A stretch of 64,000 bases of DNA from Planctomyces sp. SH-PL62. Its GTDB lineage: Bacteria > Planctomycetota > Planctomycetia > Planctomycetales > Planctomycetaceae. A model generated the notes under the pieces. The model worked only from the letters and a program-made list of their open reading frames with translations, had not been told where the DNA came from and searched no databases. Below, piece by piece: positions 8,692 through 17,652 of this stretch. The position numbers were made by a program, and so were the translations under genes. Location of the stretch: the NCBI GenBank assembly GCA_945893045.1, contig CAMDEA010000013.1, positions 16,517-80,516 of the forward strand, in the 5' to 3' direction. Numbering within the stretch: the stretch's first letter is position 1; every line of letters begins with the position of its first letter.

Positions 8692-10164
8692 ATGTCAAAA
8701 CACGAAATCGGTTTAATTGGATTGGCCGTGATGGGACAGAACTTGGTTCTCAACATGGCCAATAGTGGGTTCTCGGTTGGCGTTTGGAATCGGACGGCTA
8801 ACACGACCGACGAATTCGAGAGCAGCATCCGCGCGGCATCTGCGGACAAGGTGCATCCGGGGACCGCTGAGCGGATCAGCGGCTACCACAAGATCGAAGA
8901 CTTCGTCGCCAACCTCAAGACGCCTCGCCGAGTCATGATCATGGTGAAGGCGGGGGGGCCAGTCGATGCGGTGATTCAACAACTTCGTGGCGTGCTCTCG
9001 CCGGGTGACATCATCATTGATGGAGGCAACTCGGACTTTCGCGACACGAATCGTCGCCATGAAGAACTGAAGGCGGCGGGCTTGCGATTCCTCGGAGTGG
9101 GAGTCTCTGGCGGAGAAGAAGGTGCCCTGAAAGGTCCAAGCTTGATGCCGGGCGGTCACCTCGAGGCTTGGCCGTTCGTGAAAGATGTTTACCAAAAGAT
9201 CTCGGCGAAGGTTGGTCCGAACAACGACATTCCGTGCTGCGAATGGGTGGGCGATGCTGGTGCCGGGCACTACGTCAAGATGGTCCACAACGGCATTGAA
9301 TACGGCGACATGCAGCTCATCTGCGAGGCGTACTTCATTTTGAAGAATGCGCTGGGTCTCACCAACGAAGAGTTTTACAACGTCTTCAAGAGCTGGAACG
9401 AAGGCGAATTGGAAAGCTATTTGATCGAGATCACGCGCGACATCTTCAAGGTGAAAGACAAGGAGTCCGGCGAGTACCTCGTGGACAAGGTGATGGATAC
9501 GGCGGCACAAAAGGGAACGGGCAAGTGGATGAGTCAGCACGCGCTTGATCTGGGTGTGCCGACGACGCTGATCACCGAGGCCGTGTATGCCCGATGTTTG
9601 TCGGCCCAGAAGGATGCTCGCGTGCGTGCGTCGAAATCTCTGAAAGGACCGGACGCGAAGTTCACGGGCGACAAGCAGCAATTCATCGAGGATGTGCGAC
9701 AGGGATTATACGCGTCGAAGCTGTGCAGTTACGCACAGGGCTATGTGCAACTGGATGCCGCCGCCAGGGAGTTTGGCTGGAAGCTCAACAACGGAAACAT
9801 CGCGTTGCTGTGGCGTGGCGGCTGCATCATTCGGTCGCGATTCTTGGGGGACATCAAGACGGCGTTTGATAAGAACCCGACTCTTGAAAACTTGCTGTTG
9901 GATGACTTCTTCAAAGCGGCCGTCGAGAAAGCTCAGCCGAGTTGGCGGCGTGTGGTGGCGACTTCCGTGCAATTGGGCTTCCCAATCCCGGTCTTCACCA
10001 CGGCTCTGAGTTATTACGACGGCTATCGTCAGGCCCGCTTGCCGGCGAACCTGTTGCAAGCCCAGCGCGATTACTTTGGGTCGCACACTTACGAGCGAAC
10101 GGACAAGCCTCGCGGTCAGTTCTTCCATACCGATTGGATTTCCGAAAGTCGCAAGGCGCAATAG
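8692..10164 (+). CDS. gnd: 6-phosphogluconate dehydrogenase (decarboxylating)
   Basis: 490 residues, full length for the long-chain GND family. It oxidatively decarboxylates 6-phosphogluconate to ribulose 5-phosphate with NAD(P)+ in the pentose phosphate pathway. The N-terminal Rossmann motif is GLAVMGQNL (8-16). The substrate and catalytic segments IIDGGNSDFRDTNRR, GVSGGEEGALKGPSLMPGG and GAGHYVKMVHNGIEYGDMQ include the catalytic Lys, and the C-terminal tail QRDYFGSHTYER is conserved. AGGA precedes the ATG by 8 nt. It is transcribed alone, with an intrinsic terminator 35 nt past the stop. Confidence 0.98.
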   Translation: MSKHEIGLIGLAVMGQNLVLNMANSGFSVGVWNRTANTTDEFESSIRAASADKVHPGTAERISGYHKIEDFVANLKTPRRVMIMVKAGGPVDAVIQQLRGVLSPGDIIIDGGNSDFRDTNRRHEELKAAGLRFLGVGVSGGEEGALKGPSLMPGGHLEAWPFVKDVYQKISAKVGPNNDIPCCEWVGDAGAGHYVKMVHNGIEYGDMQLICEAYFILKNALGLTNEEFYNVFKSWNEGELESYLIEITRDIFKVKDKESGEYLVDKVMDTAAQKGTGKWMSQHALDLGVPTTLITEAVYARCLSAQKDARVRASKSLKGPDAKFTGDKQQFIEDVRQGLYASKLCSYAQGYVQLDAAAREFGWKLNNGNIALLWRGGCIIRSRFLGDIKTAFDKNPTLENLLLDDFFKAAVEKAQPSWRRVVATSVQLGFPIPVFTTALSYYDGYRQARLPANLLQAQRDYFGSHTYERTDKPRGQFFHTDWISESRKAQ

Positions 10165-10198
10165 TTTCGTCGAATGGAATGGGTTCAGAGATGATGAC

Positions 10199-10231
10199 AG
10201 CACCGGCCACACAGTGGCCGGTGCTTTTTTT
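10199..10231 (+). terminator. rho-independent terminator after gnd
   Basis: The 12-bp stem AGCACCGGCCAC / GTGGCCGGTGCT (10199-10210, 10214-10225) with a 3-nt loop is followed by a run of T residues. Confidence 0.93.
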
Positions 10232-10403
10232 GTCGAAGTCGTGTTGAGTTTTGGAGCAAACCAGCCCACCGCGCGTCCGGAACATCCGCTGCGACCGGTG
10301 CCTTTGAAGGCGAGTGGTGCGGGAGTTTGATCCGTGGGTTTGGCCAGGTGAGCAGTCTTGACCTAGGTTTCCTCAGCCGTTTTTGGCGGGATTGAGGTAC
10401 CCC

Positions 10404-12143
10404 ATGATTGCGGAACTTGTCACGTCGGTTTCTGGTCCGCGGATTGCCGACCTGGCGGAAACACTCTCGTTCATTCAATTGGACGTGCAGGCCGAGCACG
10501 AACCGGCTGAGTGGACGATGCTGCAATACGCGCGACTCTCGGGCTTGCCGTTTTGGTGTGTCACTTATGGAGACGAAGGGCCTCGAATTGAAGCGGCCAG
10601 CGGGGATGGCTTGGCGTTGATTCCCAGCGTTCAAGCGTCCGTGTTCCGCGAAGCGGACGGTCCGCGAGTGGTGCCCTTGGAGTCCGGGTTGACGTTCTAT
10701 TCGTTACCGCTCCCGCCACGGCACGGAACCTCTTGCGTCGCATTGGGCTGGGTACGTTTGCGTCCGGACCGACGGCCCGATGATCTGGTGCTCGCGGCGG
10801 TCGCGGCCGGTTGGACGAAACGGCGTGTAGATGAGTGGCTCCGCGAACAACCGTTTGCGTCTCCTGAGCTTGTCCAACGATTGCTCGAAGCAACTTGGGC
10901 CCAGGTGAACTCTGAAACTCGCGAGCGGCAATTACGGGATGAGTTGGTTAATGTCGGTGAGGAAATCGAGCAAACTTACGAAGAGATCACGCTGCTGCAT
11001 TCGCTCACTGGCAATTTGGAGCTAACTCGGTCGCCGGATGACGTGGCCGAGTTGTGTCTGTCTCGCGTGCGTGAGTTGACGGGAGCTGAAGGTGCCGCGA
11101 TTTGGATGGAAGACCATCTCGGCAATTTCCGACTCTTGACCGATGGAGAGTTGCCGCTCGATGAACGGGGATTGGCGCGTCTGTGTCAGCGGTGCGATCG
11201 TCGAGATTGGTCTCGGCCGTTTGTGAAAAACCGGTTGGCGGGCACGCCGTTGGAACGCGAGATTCCCAATCTGCGAAACTTTGTGCTGTGTTCCATCGGC
11301 GATCCAGGTCAGCAGTTTGGCTGGCTAATTCATTGCAACGCTCCGGACGAATTCGGCAGCGTGCAGGCCAGTTTGCTGCAATCCATCGCCCGCATTCTCG
11401 GCACGCACATGCGCAATCGCGAGCTCTTCCAGCAGAACGAAGACTTGGTGATGAGCTTCGTGCGGTCGATGGTCTCGACGATTGATGCCAAGGACACTTA
11501 CACGCGCGGTCACAGCGAACGAGTCGCCCTCGTCGCGAAGTGCATCAGCGAAGAAATGGGTTTGCCGGCCGACGAGACCGAGGACATTCACCTCTCCGGG
11601 TTGCTGCACGACATCGGTAAGGTCGGTGTCGATGATCGGATTCTGCGCAAGGAGACGCGACTCGACGATGAGGAGTTCGAGCAGATCAAGAGGCACCCAG
11701 AGATCGGCTGCCACATCCTCGCCGGATTGTCCAATCTCGAACGAGTTCTGCCTGGTGTGCGGAATCATCACGAGTCGTTCAATGGAGGCGGCTACCCGGA
11801 TCGCTTGCAAGGAGCCGAGATTCCGCTGATGGCGCGGATCATCGCGGTGGCCGATTCTTACGACGCGATGGGCAGCGACCGCCCCTACCGTGTTGGCATG
11901 CCGCTGGAGAGGATCGAGGCGATCTTCCGAGCGAACGTCGGCCCGCAGTGGGATCCGCAAGTGATCGCCGCGTACTTCGCGGCCCGCGTTAAGATTCGCA
12001 AACTCTGGTCGGCGCATCGGCCGACCGATCTCCAGTCGCTGTCTTCCAACTCGGCGATTGGACGTTCGCGGTATTTTTCGCAGCGTGCAGCCGCGGACGA
12101 TCACACCGCAGCGAGTGGCCTGACCGCGCCGATCCATTCGTGA
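10404..12143 (+). CDS. GAF + HD-GYP domain protein, probable c-di-GMP phosphodiesterase
   Basis: A 579-residue protein. The N-terminal 200 residues are unassigned, with a short coiled coil near 170-200. A GAF-like sensor domain spans about 205-345 and an HD-GYP domain about 360-550. The HD-GYP hallmarks are intact: HSERV (about 370), LHDIGKVGVDDRIL (about 403), HPEIG, HHESFNGGGYPD (about 455-466) and ADSYDAM. HD-GYP enzymes hydrolyse c-di-GMP using a di- or tri-metal centre. No transmembrane segment is seen, so it is likely cytoplasmic. ATG 10404 has GAGG 6 nt upstream; a TTG 21 nt earlier is less likely. Signal sensed and output are unknown. Confidence 0.93.
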   Translation: MIAELVTSVSGPRIADLAETLSFIQLDVQAEHEPAEWTMLQYARLSGLPFWCVTYGDEGPRIEAASGDGLALIPSVQASVFREADGPRVVPLESGLTFYSLPLPPRHGTSCVALGWVRLRPDRRPDDLVLAAVAAGWTKRRVDEWLREQPFASPELVQRLLEATWAQVNSETRERQLRDELVNVGEEIEQTYEEITLLHSLTGNLELTRSPDDVAELCLSRVRELTGAEGAAIWMEDHLGNFRLLTDGELPLDERGLARLCQRCDRRDWSRPFVKNRLAGTPLEREIPNLRNFVLCSIGDPGQQFGWLIHCNAPDEFGSVQASLLQSIARILGTHMRNRELFQQNEDLVMSFVRSMVSTIDAKDTYTRGHSERVALVAKCISEEMGLPADETEDIHLSGLLHDIGKVGVDDRILRKETRLDDEEFEQIKRHPEIGCHILAGLSNLERVLPGVRNHHESFNGGGYPDRLQGAEIPLMARIIAVADSYDAMGSDRPYRVGMPLERIEAIFRANVGPQWDPQVIAAYFAARVKIRKLWSAHRPTDLQSLSSNSAIGRSRYFSQRAAADDHTAASGLTAPIHS

Positions 12144-12217
12144 ACGATCGTCGTCGGATTTGTCTCGCACCTTGGGCCTGATTAGCCTGAGGACCACAAA
12201 CTTGGGAGACAAATCTG

Positions 12218-12862
12218 ATGAAGACGGAAACGTGCTGCGGACGGGTGCTGGGGTTCGCCGAGAGTGACGCGGAATTGCGAGCCTTGTATGGCCCACCCTC
12301 GGAGATTGCCGCTCGCAAGAGTTTGCAGCGGCTCGATGAACATTGCCGTAATTTCATCGTGCGGTCTCCGTTCTTGTGCCTGTCGAGCGCGGCGGTCGAT
12401 GGCACGGCGGACGTTTCGCCGCGCGGAGACGCTCCGGGATTTGTCCGCGTGCTGGACGACCACACGCTGTTCATTCCGGATCGGTTGGGAAACAACCGCA
12501 TCGACAGCTTGTTGAACCTGGTGCAAAACCCGCACATCGGTTTGCTCTTCTTGATTCCCGGCGTCGATGAAACGCTGCGTGTGAACGGGCTCGCGCGGGT
12601 GGTGCTGCGTTCGGAGTTGCTCGACGAGTGCGCGGTCAACGGAAAGACGCCGCGCACCGGTCTCTTAGTCGAGGTTCGCGAAGCGTTCTTGCAGTGCGCT
12701 AAAGCGCTGCGCAGGTCGCGGCTCTGGTCTGACGACTCCCGACTGCCGCGCGATCAGTTTCCGACACTCGGCAAGATTCTCGTCGATCAGATCGGCCTCG
12801 ACACTCCGGTCGCCGAACTCGAAACGCTGATCGAAAAAGCTTATTGCGAAAAACTCTACTGA
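12218..12862 (+). CDS. pyridoxamine 5'-phosphate oxidase-family flavoprotein (MSMEG_1061-like)
   Basis: A 214-residue protein with the split-barrel FMN-binding fold of the PPOX superfamily. Residues about 45-125 contain PFLCLSSAAVDGTADVSPRG, FIPDRLGNNRIDSL and HIGLLFLIPGVDETLRVNG, which match the MSMEG_1061 subgroup. Members are small FMN-dependent oxidoreductases of mostly unknown substrate, not true PdxH. GGAGA lies 9 nt before the ATG. It is convergent with the symporter gene, the two separated only by a perfect palindrome. Confidence 0.88.
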   Translation: MKTETCCGRVLGFAESDAELRALYGPPSEIAARKSLQRLDEHCRNFIVRSPFLCLSSAAVDGTADVSPRGDAPGFVRVLDDHTLFIPDRLGNNRIDSLLNLVQNPHIGLLFLIPGVDETLRVNGLARVVLRSELLDECAVNGKTPRTGLLVEVREAFLQCAKALRRSRLWSDDSRLPRDQFPTLGKILVDQIGLDTPVAELETLIEKAYCEKLY

Positions 12863-12867
12863 AAAAA

Positions 12868-12917
12868 TAGACGAGTCACTCCGTGACTTGAATTCGAGTC
12901 ACGGAGTGACTCGTCTA
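12868..12917. repeat. inverted repeat, family E (copy 1), probable bidirectional terminator
   Basis: Perfect 21-bp arms TAGACGAGTCACTCCGTGAC... (12868-12888 and 12897-12917) surround a short AATTC centre. It lies between convergent genes and supplies the TAG stop of the minus-strand symporter. A 52-bp perfect copy is at 36579-36630. Confidence 0.92.
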
Positions 12918-14819
12918 CGATGTGGCTTCCTTGTCGAACATCTTTGAGACCAGCGCCTCGTCCGGTGGTGAGGTCAACAGGCTCATGCCGATGCTGCACA
13001 GACTGGAGACCAGCACGCCCCACACGAACGGATCGACTTCGCACAAATAATACGGACGGAAGCTGGTGAGTTGCCCGATGCGTTGTTCGGGCGTCTTTTC
13101 AAGGATGCCGAGCAAGTACAGGGACAGCACCGTTGAGGCTCCACCAATCATGCCGGCCAGCGCACCGGCGACTGTGGCCCGTCGCCAGTAGCAGGCCATG
13201 ATGGCGGGAATCAGGAACGTCGCGGCCGAGCCGGTCGCGCTGAAGACGATGAACGCTTGCAGATACGCGACCGGGCTGATGTTGACCACCACCGCCACGG
13301 CACCGACGAAAATCATCGAAATGTACGCGGCCTTGCGAAGCTCGCCCGGTGCCGCCTGCGGACGGATGAAGCGTTGATAGATATCGCGCACGAGGCCCGA
13401 CGACAACACGACCAGATACGAACTGACCGTGGACATCACTGCTCCGAACGGAGCGGCCAGGATCATGCCGGCGATCAGCGATCCGCCCGGCCAATCCTTG
13501 GTCGCCAGCAACGCCATGCGTGGCACGATCTCGTCGGTTTGTCCTGGCAGTTCGGGAATCAACGCTCGACCGCAGATGCAGATCACGATCAGTGGCAGAT
13601 AGATCCCCAAGTTGTAGACGCTCAGCAAATAGATCGAACGGCGGATGACGTGCGTGTTCTGGCTGGCCATCAGCCGCACCAAGCTCGCGGGAGAACCGAC
13701 GCCGCTCCAGACCCACACACAGAAGAACGACAGCGCCAGCGACAGCGGCAGAAACTGGCGAGGCACCTCGGCGTCATAGGCCATGCGCGGCGCGGTCTTC
13801 GCGTTCGGCGCGGCCTTCGGTCCCTCGAACCGATCGTCGTAGCCGGGACCGTAGACATAGCCCGGCCCCGTGTTTTTCAAGGCCGTGCGAGTCGCATTGT
13901 CCAAACCGCCGGCCTGATACAACGACGCGAACAGCAGCACCATCACGCCGAAGAACATCAGCACGCTTTGAAACATGTCCGTCCACACGGCTGCGAGGAA
14001 GCCTCCCATCAGCGTGTAGGCCACGACCGTCAGCGAGAAGATCGCCAAGCCATAGAGGTAGAGCCGGTCCAATTGTTTGGACCGTTTGACGATGCGGTCT
14101 TTGGACTCGACCAACTCGTCGGCGGTGAGCAGCGTTTTGAGTTGCGTATTCAAGTCCCGCTCGGTGGAGAAACCGTGGCCGACCAAGGGGGCCAACTTTT
14201 CGATAACCGCGTCGGGGACACGATCCTCCTTCAAGGCACTCAAAGAATTGCCGGAGAGTGCGAACGGCTTTTGATCTTCGTTGACCGACAGCACGCCGGA
14301 GCCGGGCCAAGCGGTCTTCATCACGATCGCACCCGCTTTGAACTGCGCGAACATCATGAAGGACAAATACAGCAGAATGAACAACGACGCGACGAGTCCC
14401 AGAGCCGGGCTGCCGAATCGCGTACGAAACAGATCGGGGACGGTAATCGCCTCGGTACGGCGACTGAGTTGTGCGAGTCGTTTGCCGAGAATTCCAAAGC
14501 CGGTGATCGGCACCACGATGTAGCCGCCGATCCACAGCGCGACGATCCAGCCGTGTGTGTAGACCAGCGACGGGAATCCCATGAACGTGCCGCCGCTTTG
14601 CACGGTCGCCGTCAGCGCCAGCGCCCACGCTCCCAAGCCGCGATTGCCCAGGAAGAACCCGGTCATGAACGAGCCTTCGCGCGTCTTGCGATTGGCCAAC
14701 GCGCCGATCCACAAGCTCGCGAAGATGAAGACCACGAGCGCGATCAACGCGCCGTAGCCGACGCTGGGCATCGTGGCCGCTTCGCCTGCGGCCAATAAAG
14801 CAGAGGGGAGATTGATCAT
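12915..14819 (-). CDS. sodium:solute symporter (SSS family)
   Basis: A 634-residue inner-membrane transporter with about 13 transmembrane segments. SSS landmarks include TGFFLGNRGLGAWALALTAT, TEAITVPDLFRTRF and YTLMGGFLAAVWTDMFQS. A soluble loop (about 180-260) lies between TM segments, longer than in well-studied homologues. Linkage to a DUF997 protein mirrors the enterobacterial yhdT-panF arrangement, so a carboxylate or pantothenate-type substrate coupled to Na+ is plausible but not shown. The start lies 2 nt after the stop of the DUF997 gene, so they are co-translated. Its stop codon is provided by the family E palindrome. Confidence 0.93.
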   Translation of the reverse strand: MINLPSALLAAGEAATMPSVGYGALIALVVFIFASLWIGALANRKTREGSFMTGFFLGNRGLGAWALALTATVQSGGTFMGFPSLVYTHGWIVALWIGGYIVVPITGFGILGKRLAQLSRRTEAITVPDLFRTRFGSPALGLVASLFILLYLSFMMFAQFKAGAIVMKTAWPGSGVLSVNEDQKPFALSGNSLSALKEDRVPDAVIEKLAPLVGHGFSTERDLNTQLKTLLTADELVESKDRIVKRSKQLDRLYLYGLAIFSLTVVAYTLMGGFLAAVWTDMFQSVLMFFGVMVLLFASLYQAGGLDNATRTALKNTGPGYVYGPGYDDRFEGPKAAPNAKTAPRMAYDAEVPRQFLPLSLALSFFCVWVWSGVGSPASLVRLMASQNTHVIRRSIYLLSVYNLGIYLPLIVICICGRALIPELPGQTDEIVPRMALLATKDWPGGSLIAGMILAAPFGAVMSTVSSYLVVLSSGLVRDIYQRFIRPQAAPGELRKAAYISMIFVGAVAVVVNISPVAYLQAFIVFSATGSAATFLIPAIMACYWRRATVAGALAGMIGGASTVLSLYLLGILEKTPEQRIGQLTSFRPYYLCEVDPFVWGVLVSSLCSIGMSLLTSPPDEALVSKMFDKEATS

Positions 14820-14821
14820 GG

Positions 14822-15121
14822 TTAGCCCCCCAATCCGAGTTCATCAGCTTCTTCCGGCAGCTCTTCCCCCAGATCGGCATCGTGGACGAACAGCACACCG
14901 AAGATCCACGAGATGATGACGCAGACCACCCACGGTACGGCGACGCCCCAGAACGTCCATTCGGGGAAACCCCAGATCAATTTCAATTCTTCGACCGGGC
15001 GGTTGTAGCCCAGCCGATAGCTGGTGGTGACGGACCACATCCCCGCCGTCAACCAAATGCCGACCACGATCAGCGCTTCGCGCCGACCAGTGCGGACCAC
15101 GGGATCAGTGTTGTCTCTCAT
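14822..15121 (-). CDS. DUF997 (YhdT-like) small membrane protein
   Basis: 99 residues starting MRDNTDPVVRTGRREALI, with two transmembrane segments (about 15-37 and 60-82) separated by TTSYRLGYNRPVEELKLIWG and an acidic tail. DUF997/YhdT proteins are typically encoded immediately before an SSS symporter, as here, and are thought to be accessory subunits. ATG 15121 is chosen because it matches the family start and has GAGG 5 nt upstream; frames from 15178 or 15205 lack a Shine-Dalgarno. Confidence 0.8.
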   Translation of the reverse strand: MRDNTDPVVRTGRREALIVVGIWLTAGMWSVTTSYRLGYNRPVEELKLIWGFPEWTFWGVAVPWVVCVIISWIFGVLFVHDADLGEELPEEADELGLGG

Positions 15122-15238
15122 GAAACCTCGCCGCCAAAGTTGCTGAAGAAATTGCTCAGCCAAATCAGAGGGCGGCATGGTATCGCGATCCGCCAAGCAA
15201 TCCACTCGGCAGGGCGATGAGTTTTTGAGCCGCGTCCG

Positions 15239-17317
15239 TCACGCGCACTTCTTGATGTCGCTCAAACCGGGCGGCCGTTCGGCTTCGGATTCGTAGCGGT
15301 GATAGAGCGTGCGATGTGGGAACGGCAATTCGATGCCAAGTTCATCGAAGCGGTTCTTGATGCGCCGCAGCAGTTCACGCTTCACGGCGAGTTGCTGATT
15401 CGGTTTCGTCTTGAACGAGAACTTAAGCGTGACCGCGGAATCCCCCAAGGCTTCGACGAACGGTGGCAGCGCGTCTTCGATGATCATCGGGCCGAAGGTA
15501 TTGTCGGCACGAAGCTCTCGCGACAGCTCGATAAGCACACCCATCGCGCGATCGACATTCTCTTTGTAGGCCACGCCGACTTCGACGATCGCTCGCGACC
15601 AGCCGTGGGTTTCATTGCTGACGCTTGTGATGGTCCCGTTCGGGATGAAATGCACGACGCCGCTGCCGTCTCTCAGCACTGTCATGCGTAGTGTGATCCG
15701 TTCGACTTGCCCAGTCATCTCGCCGATGCGAATCGTGTCGTTGAGCATGTACTGGTTCTCCAACAGCATCACGAAACCAGAGAAGTAGTCCTTGATTAAA
15801 TTCTGTGCTCCGAACGCGACCGCCAAGCCAAGAGCTGCCACGCCGCCGACGAGGACGGTGATGTTGGCTCCACACTCTTCCAGAATCATTAAGGTGCCGA
15901 TGATAAAAATGGCGACCGTGCAGGCGTTCTGAAACACGCCGACCAGCGTGCGGGCCCGGTTCTCGCGTTCGATGGGGGAACCGCGGCCCGTGCCGCCCGC
16001 AACCAGATTGATCGTCCGGCTGGAGAAGAAGTGCGAGAGATAATTCATCACGAACATGCCCAGCACCAGCAACAGCACACGCGGACCATGATCGAGCAGC
16101 CACTGCGAAATGTTGCGGAGCGTGAACGGGTTTCGGAGTTCGTCCACCGTTTCCTTGGCCGCCTCGGCCGCCAGTCGCGTCTGCGCCGCATCCTGCAAGA
16201 CGAGAATTTGTTCCGATTGCAGTGAGGCCAACTCGGATCGCCGATCATTGAGCCGATCGGTTGCTTCGGTCACGTCCGCTTGAGCCGCCGCGAATCGTTG
16301 TCGAGCCTCCATTGCTCCCGTTCGCAGTTCTTGAAGCTCCGCAGCGACGGCTCCCTCTTTCTCACGCTTCACCAATTCCGATTCGAGTTCCGTCCGCGTC
16401 GCCTGAGCCAGCTCCGCCTTCTTGCGAGCCAGCGTGAGCATCTTCTGCTGCTGCACGATGAGCTTCTGCAAATCGGCAATGCGTGCCGCGATGGATCGGG
16501 TTTCTGCCTGAGCCTCGTCGGCTTCCTCTTCTTTCTGGCGAGCCTCTTCCTCGGCCTGCATCAACTCCGGGTCATCGTCATCCGGCTTCTCCTGCGAAGC
16601 AGCGTCGGCCTGTTTGTCTTTCGAGTCGCTCGCCTTCTCAGCTTCTGGCTCCGAGTCCTTAGCATCCGCCGGCTTCTTGACGGGATCGTGTTCCTTGTCC
16701 GAGGATTTCGATTCCTTTTCCGGCTTCGGCTTCGCGCCGGTCAATTCATCCAAAGCTTCCTGATCGAGCTGCGTCTTACGCCGCAACGTGGCGACTTCCT
16801 CACGCAATGCTTTGCGTTCCTCAAGCGCCAGTTCAAAGAGTTCTTTTGCCCGCTTGCGTTGTTTCTCGATGGACACGATTTCCTTTTGCAACGCGGTCGC
16901 TTCAGCCGATTTGCCGTCGGCCTGGAGCTTCTCCAGCAACTCCCGCTTCTGTTCCAGCTCGCGATCGAATCCCTGAAACTCTTTTTCCGCCTTCGCATAT
17001 TCGCTGGCAGGATCGTTGAGTTCGGATTCCAAGTCTTTGAGCCGGGCCTGTTCGTCTTCGAGCGTCTGCCGAAGATCGGCGATGCGTTCGACCTCGGACG
17101 TTTCCGCTTTCGGAGCGGCGGCCTTCGGCTCTTCCGCTTGAGCGGTCGCAATCGCAAGAACAACGAAACAGACATAGAACAGGCAACAGACGCAAAAACG
17201 CCCCTTCCGCTGTGGCTGGTCCGTGCGTGCGTCGGCATCAAGCTCCGCCTTGGGAACTTGTCGGAGGCGTCGCAACAGACCGTCAAAGTCGCCGACAGGT
17301 TGGAGTTGATTGGTCAT
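15239..17317 (-). CDS. mechanosensitive channel (MscS family) with long coiled-coil N-terminal region
   Basis: 692 residues. A long n-region leads to a hydrophobic signal/anchor (about 40-60). A heptad-rich, highly charged coiled coil fills about 75-410, interrupted by a Lys/Glu/Asp-rich low-complexity stretch (about 195-255). The MscS core follows: TM helices (about 415-510), the pore helix VGGVAALGLAVAFGAQNLIK (about 488-507) and the beta domain GEMTGQVERITLRMTVLRD with HFIPNG. It would gate under membrane tension for osmotic adaptation. The periplasmic coiled coil resembles the extended MscK/YbdG-like architectures and may contact the envelope. Confidence 0.92.
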   Translation of the reverse strand: MTNQLQPVGDFDGLLRRLRQVPKAELDADARTDQPQRKGRFCVCCLFYVCFVVLAIATAQAEEPKAAAPKAETSEVERIADLRQTLEDEQARLKDLESELNDPASEYAKAEKEFQGFDRELEQKRELLEKLQADGKSAEATALQKEIVSIEKQRKRAKELFELALEERKALREEVATLRRKTQLDQEALDELTGAKPKPEKESKSSDKEHDPVKKPADAKDSEPEAEKASDSKDKQADAASQEKPDDDDPELMQAEEEARQKEEEADEAQAETRSIAARIADLQKLIVQQQKMLTLARKKAELAQATRTELESELVKREKEGAVAAELQELRTGAMEARQRFAAAQADVTEATDRLNDRRSELASLQSEQILVLQDAAQTRLAAEAAKETVDELRNPFTLRNISQWLLDHGPRVLLLVLGMFVMNYLSHFFSSRTINLVAGGTGRGSPIERENRARTLVGVFQNACTVAIFIIGTLMILEECGANITVLVGGVAALGLAVAFGAQNLIKDYFSGFVMLLENQYMLNDTIRIGEMTGQVERITLRMTVLRDGSGVVHFIPNGTITSVSNETHGWSRAIVEVGVAYKENVDRAMGVLIELSRELRADNTFGPMIIEDALPPFVEALGDSAVTLKFSFKTKPNQQLAVKRELLRRIKNRFDELGIELPFPHRTLYHRYESEAERPPGLSDIKKCA

Positions 17318-17435
17318 TCTGAATTTCCCATTGAAAACAGGCCAACGTGCCGCGCTAAAACCGAGCGTCTGGTTGCCGAGCCAGTCTGTCCCGCAGCCCA
17401 GTGCTGTGTGACGTCTTGATTTTCGGGTTCAGTCA

Positions 17436-17493
17436 ATCAGCCGGATCGCGCTAGCGTCCGGTTCTCACCGTAGGCTAGCGCCCAGCGGCTGAT
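17436..17493. repeat. inverted repeat upstream of the MscS gene
   Basis: The arms ATCAGCCGGATCGCGCTAGC (17436-17455) and 17474-17493 are imperfectly complementary. This and the terminator at 17543-17575 are the only features seen in the 335-nt gap 17318-17652. Confidence 0.75.
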
Positions 17494-17542
17494 GGGCTCA
17501 ACCCAAGTTTTTGGCGGTGACGCAGCACGAGTACCAAAACAA

Positions 17543-17575
17543 AAACTTCCGAAGTCTCGAAGACTTCGGAAGTTT
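17543..17575 (-). terminator. rho-independent terminator after the FadL-like gene
   Basis: Perfect 15-bp stem AAACTTCCGAAGTCT / AGACTTCGGAAGTTT with a 3-nt loop. On the minus strand it is followed by TTTGTTTTGG, about 78 nt past the stop at 17653. Confidence 0.85.
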
Positions 17576-17652
17576 TGAGGTGAGGCCGTGTCGTCGTGCA
17601 AAAGCCCGCGAGCCACTGAGGCCAGCTCAGTGGAGTCGCTGGATTGAGAGAG

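Noticed and set aside
13257..14798. A 513-codon open frame on the plus strand
   Set aside because: It is antisense to the symporter gene, has no Shine-Dalgarno and is rich in Arg/His/Gln, as expected for the complement of a GC-rich coding frame.
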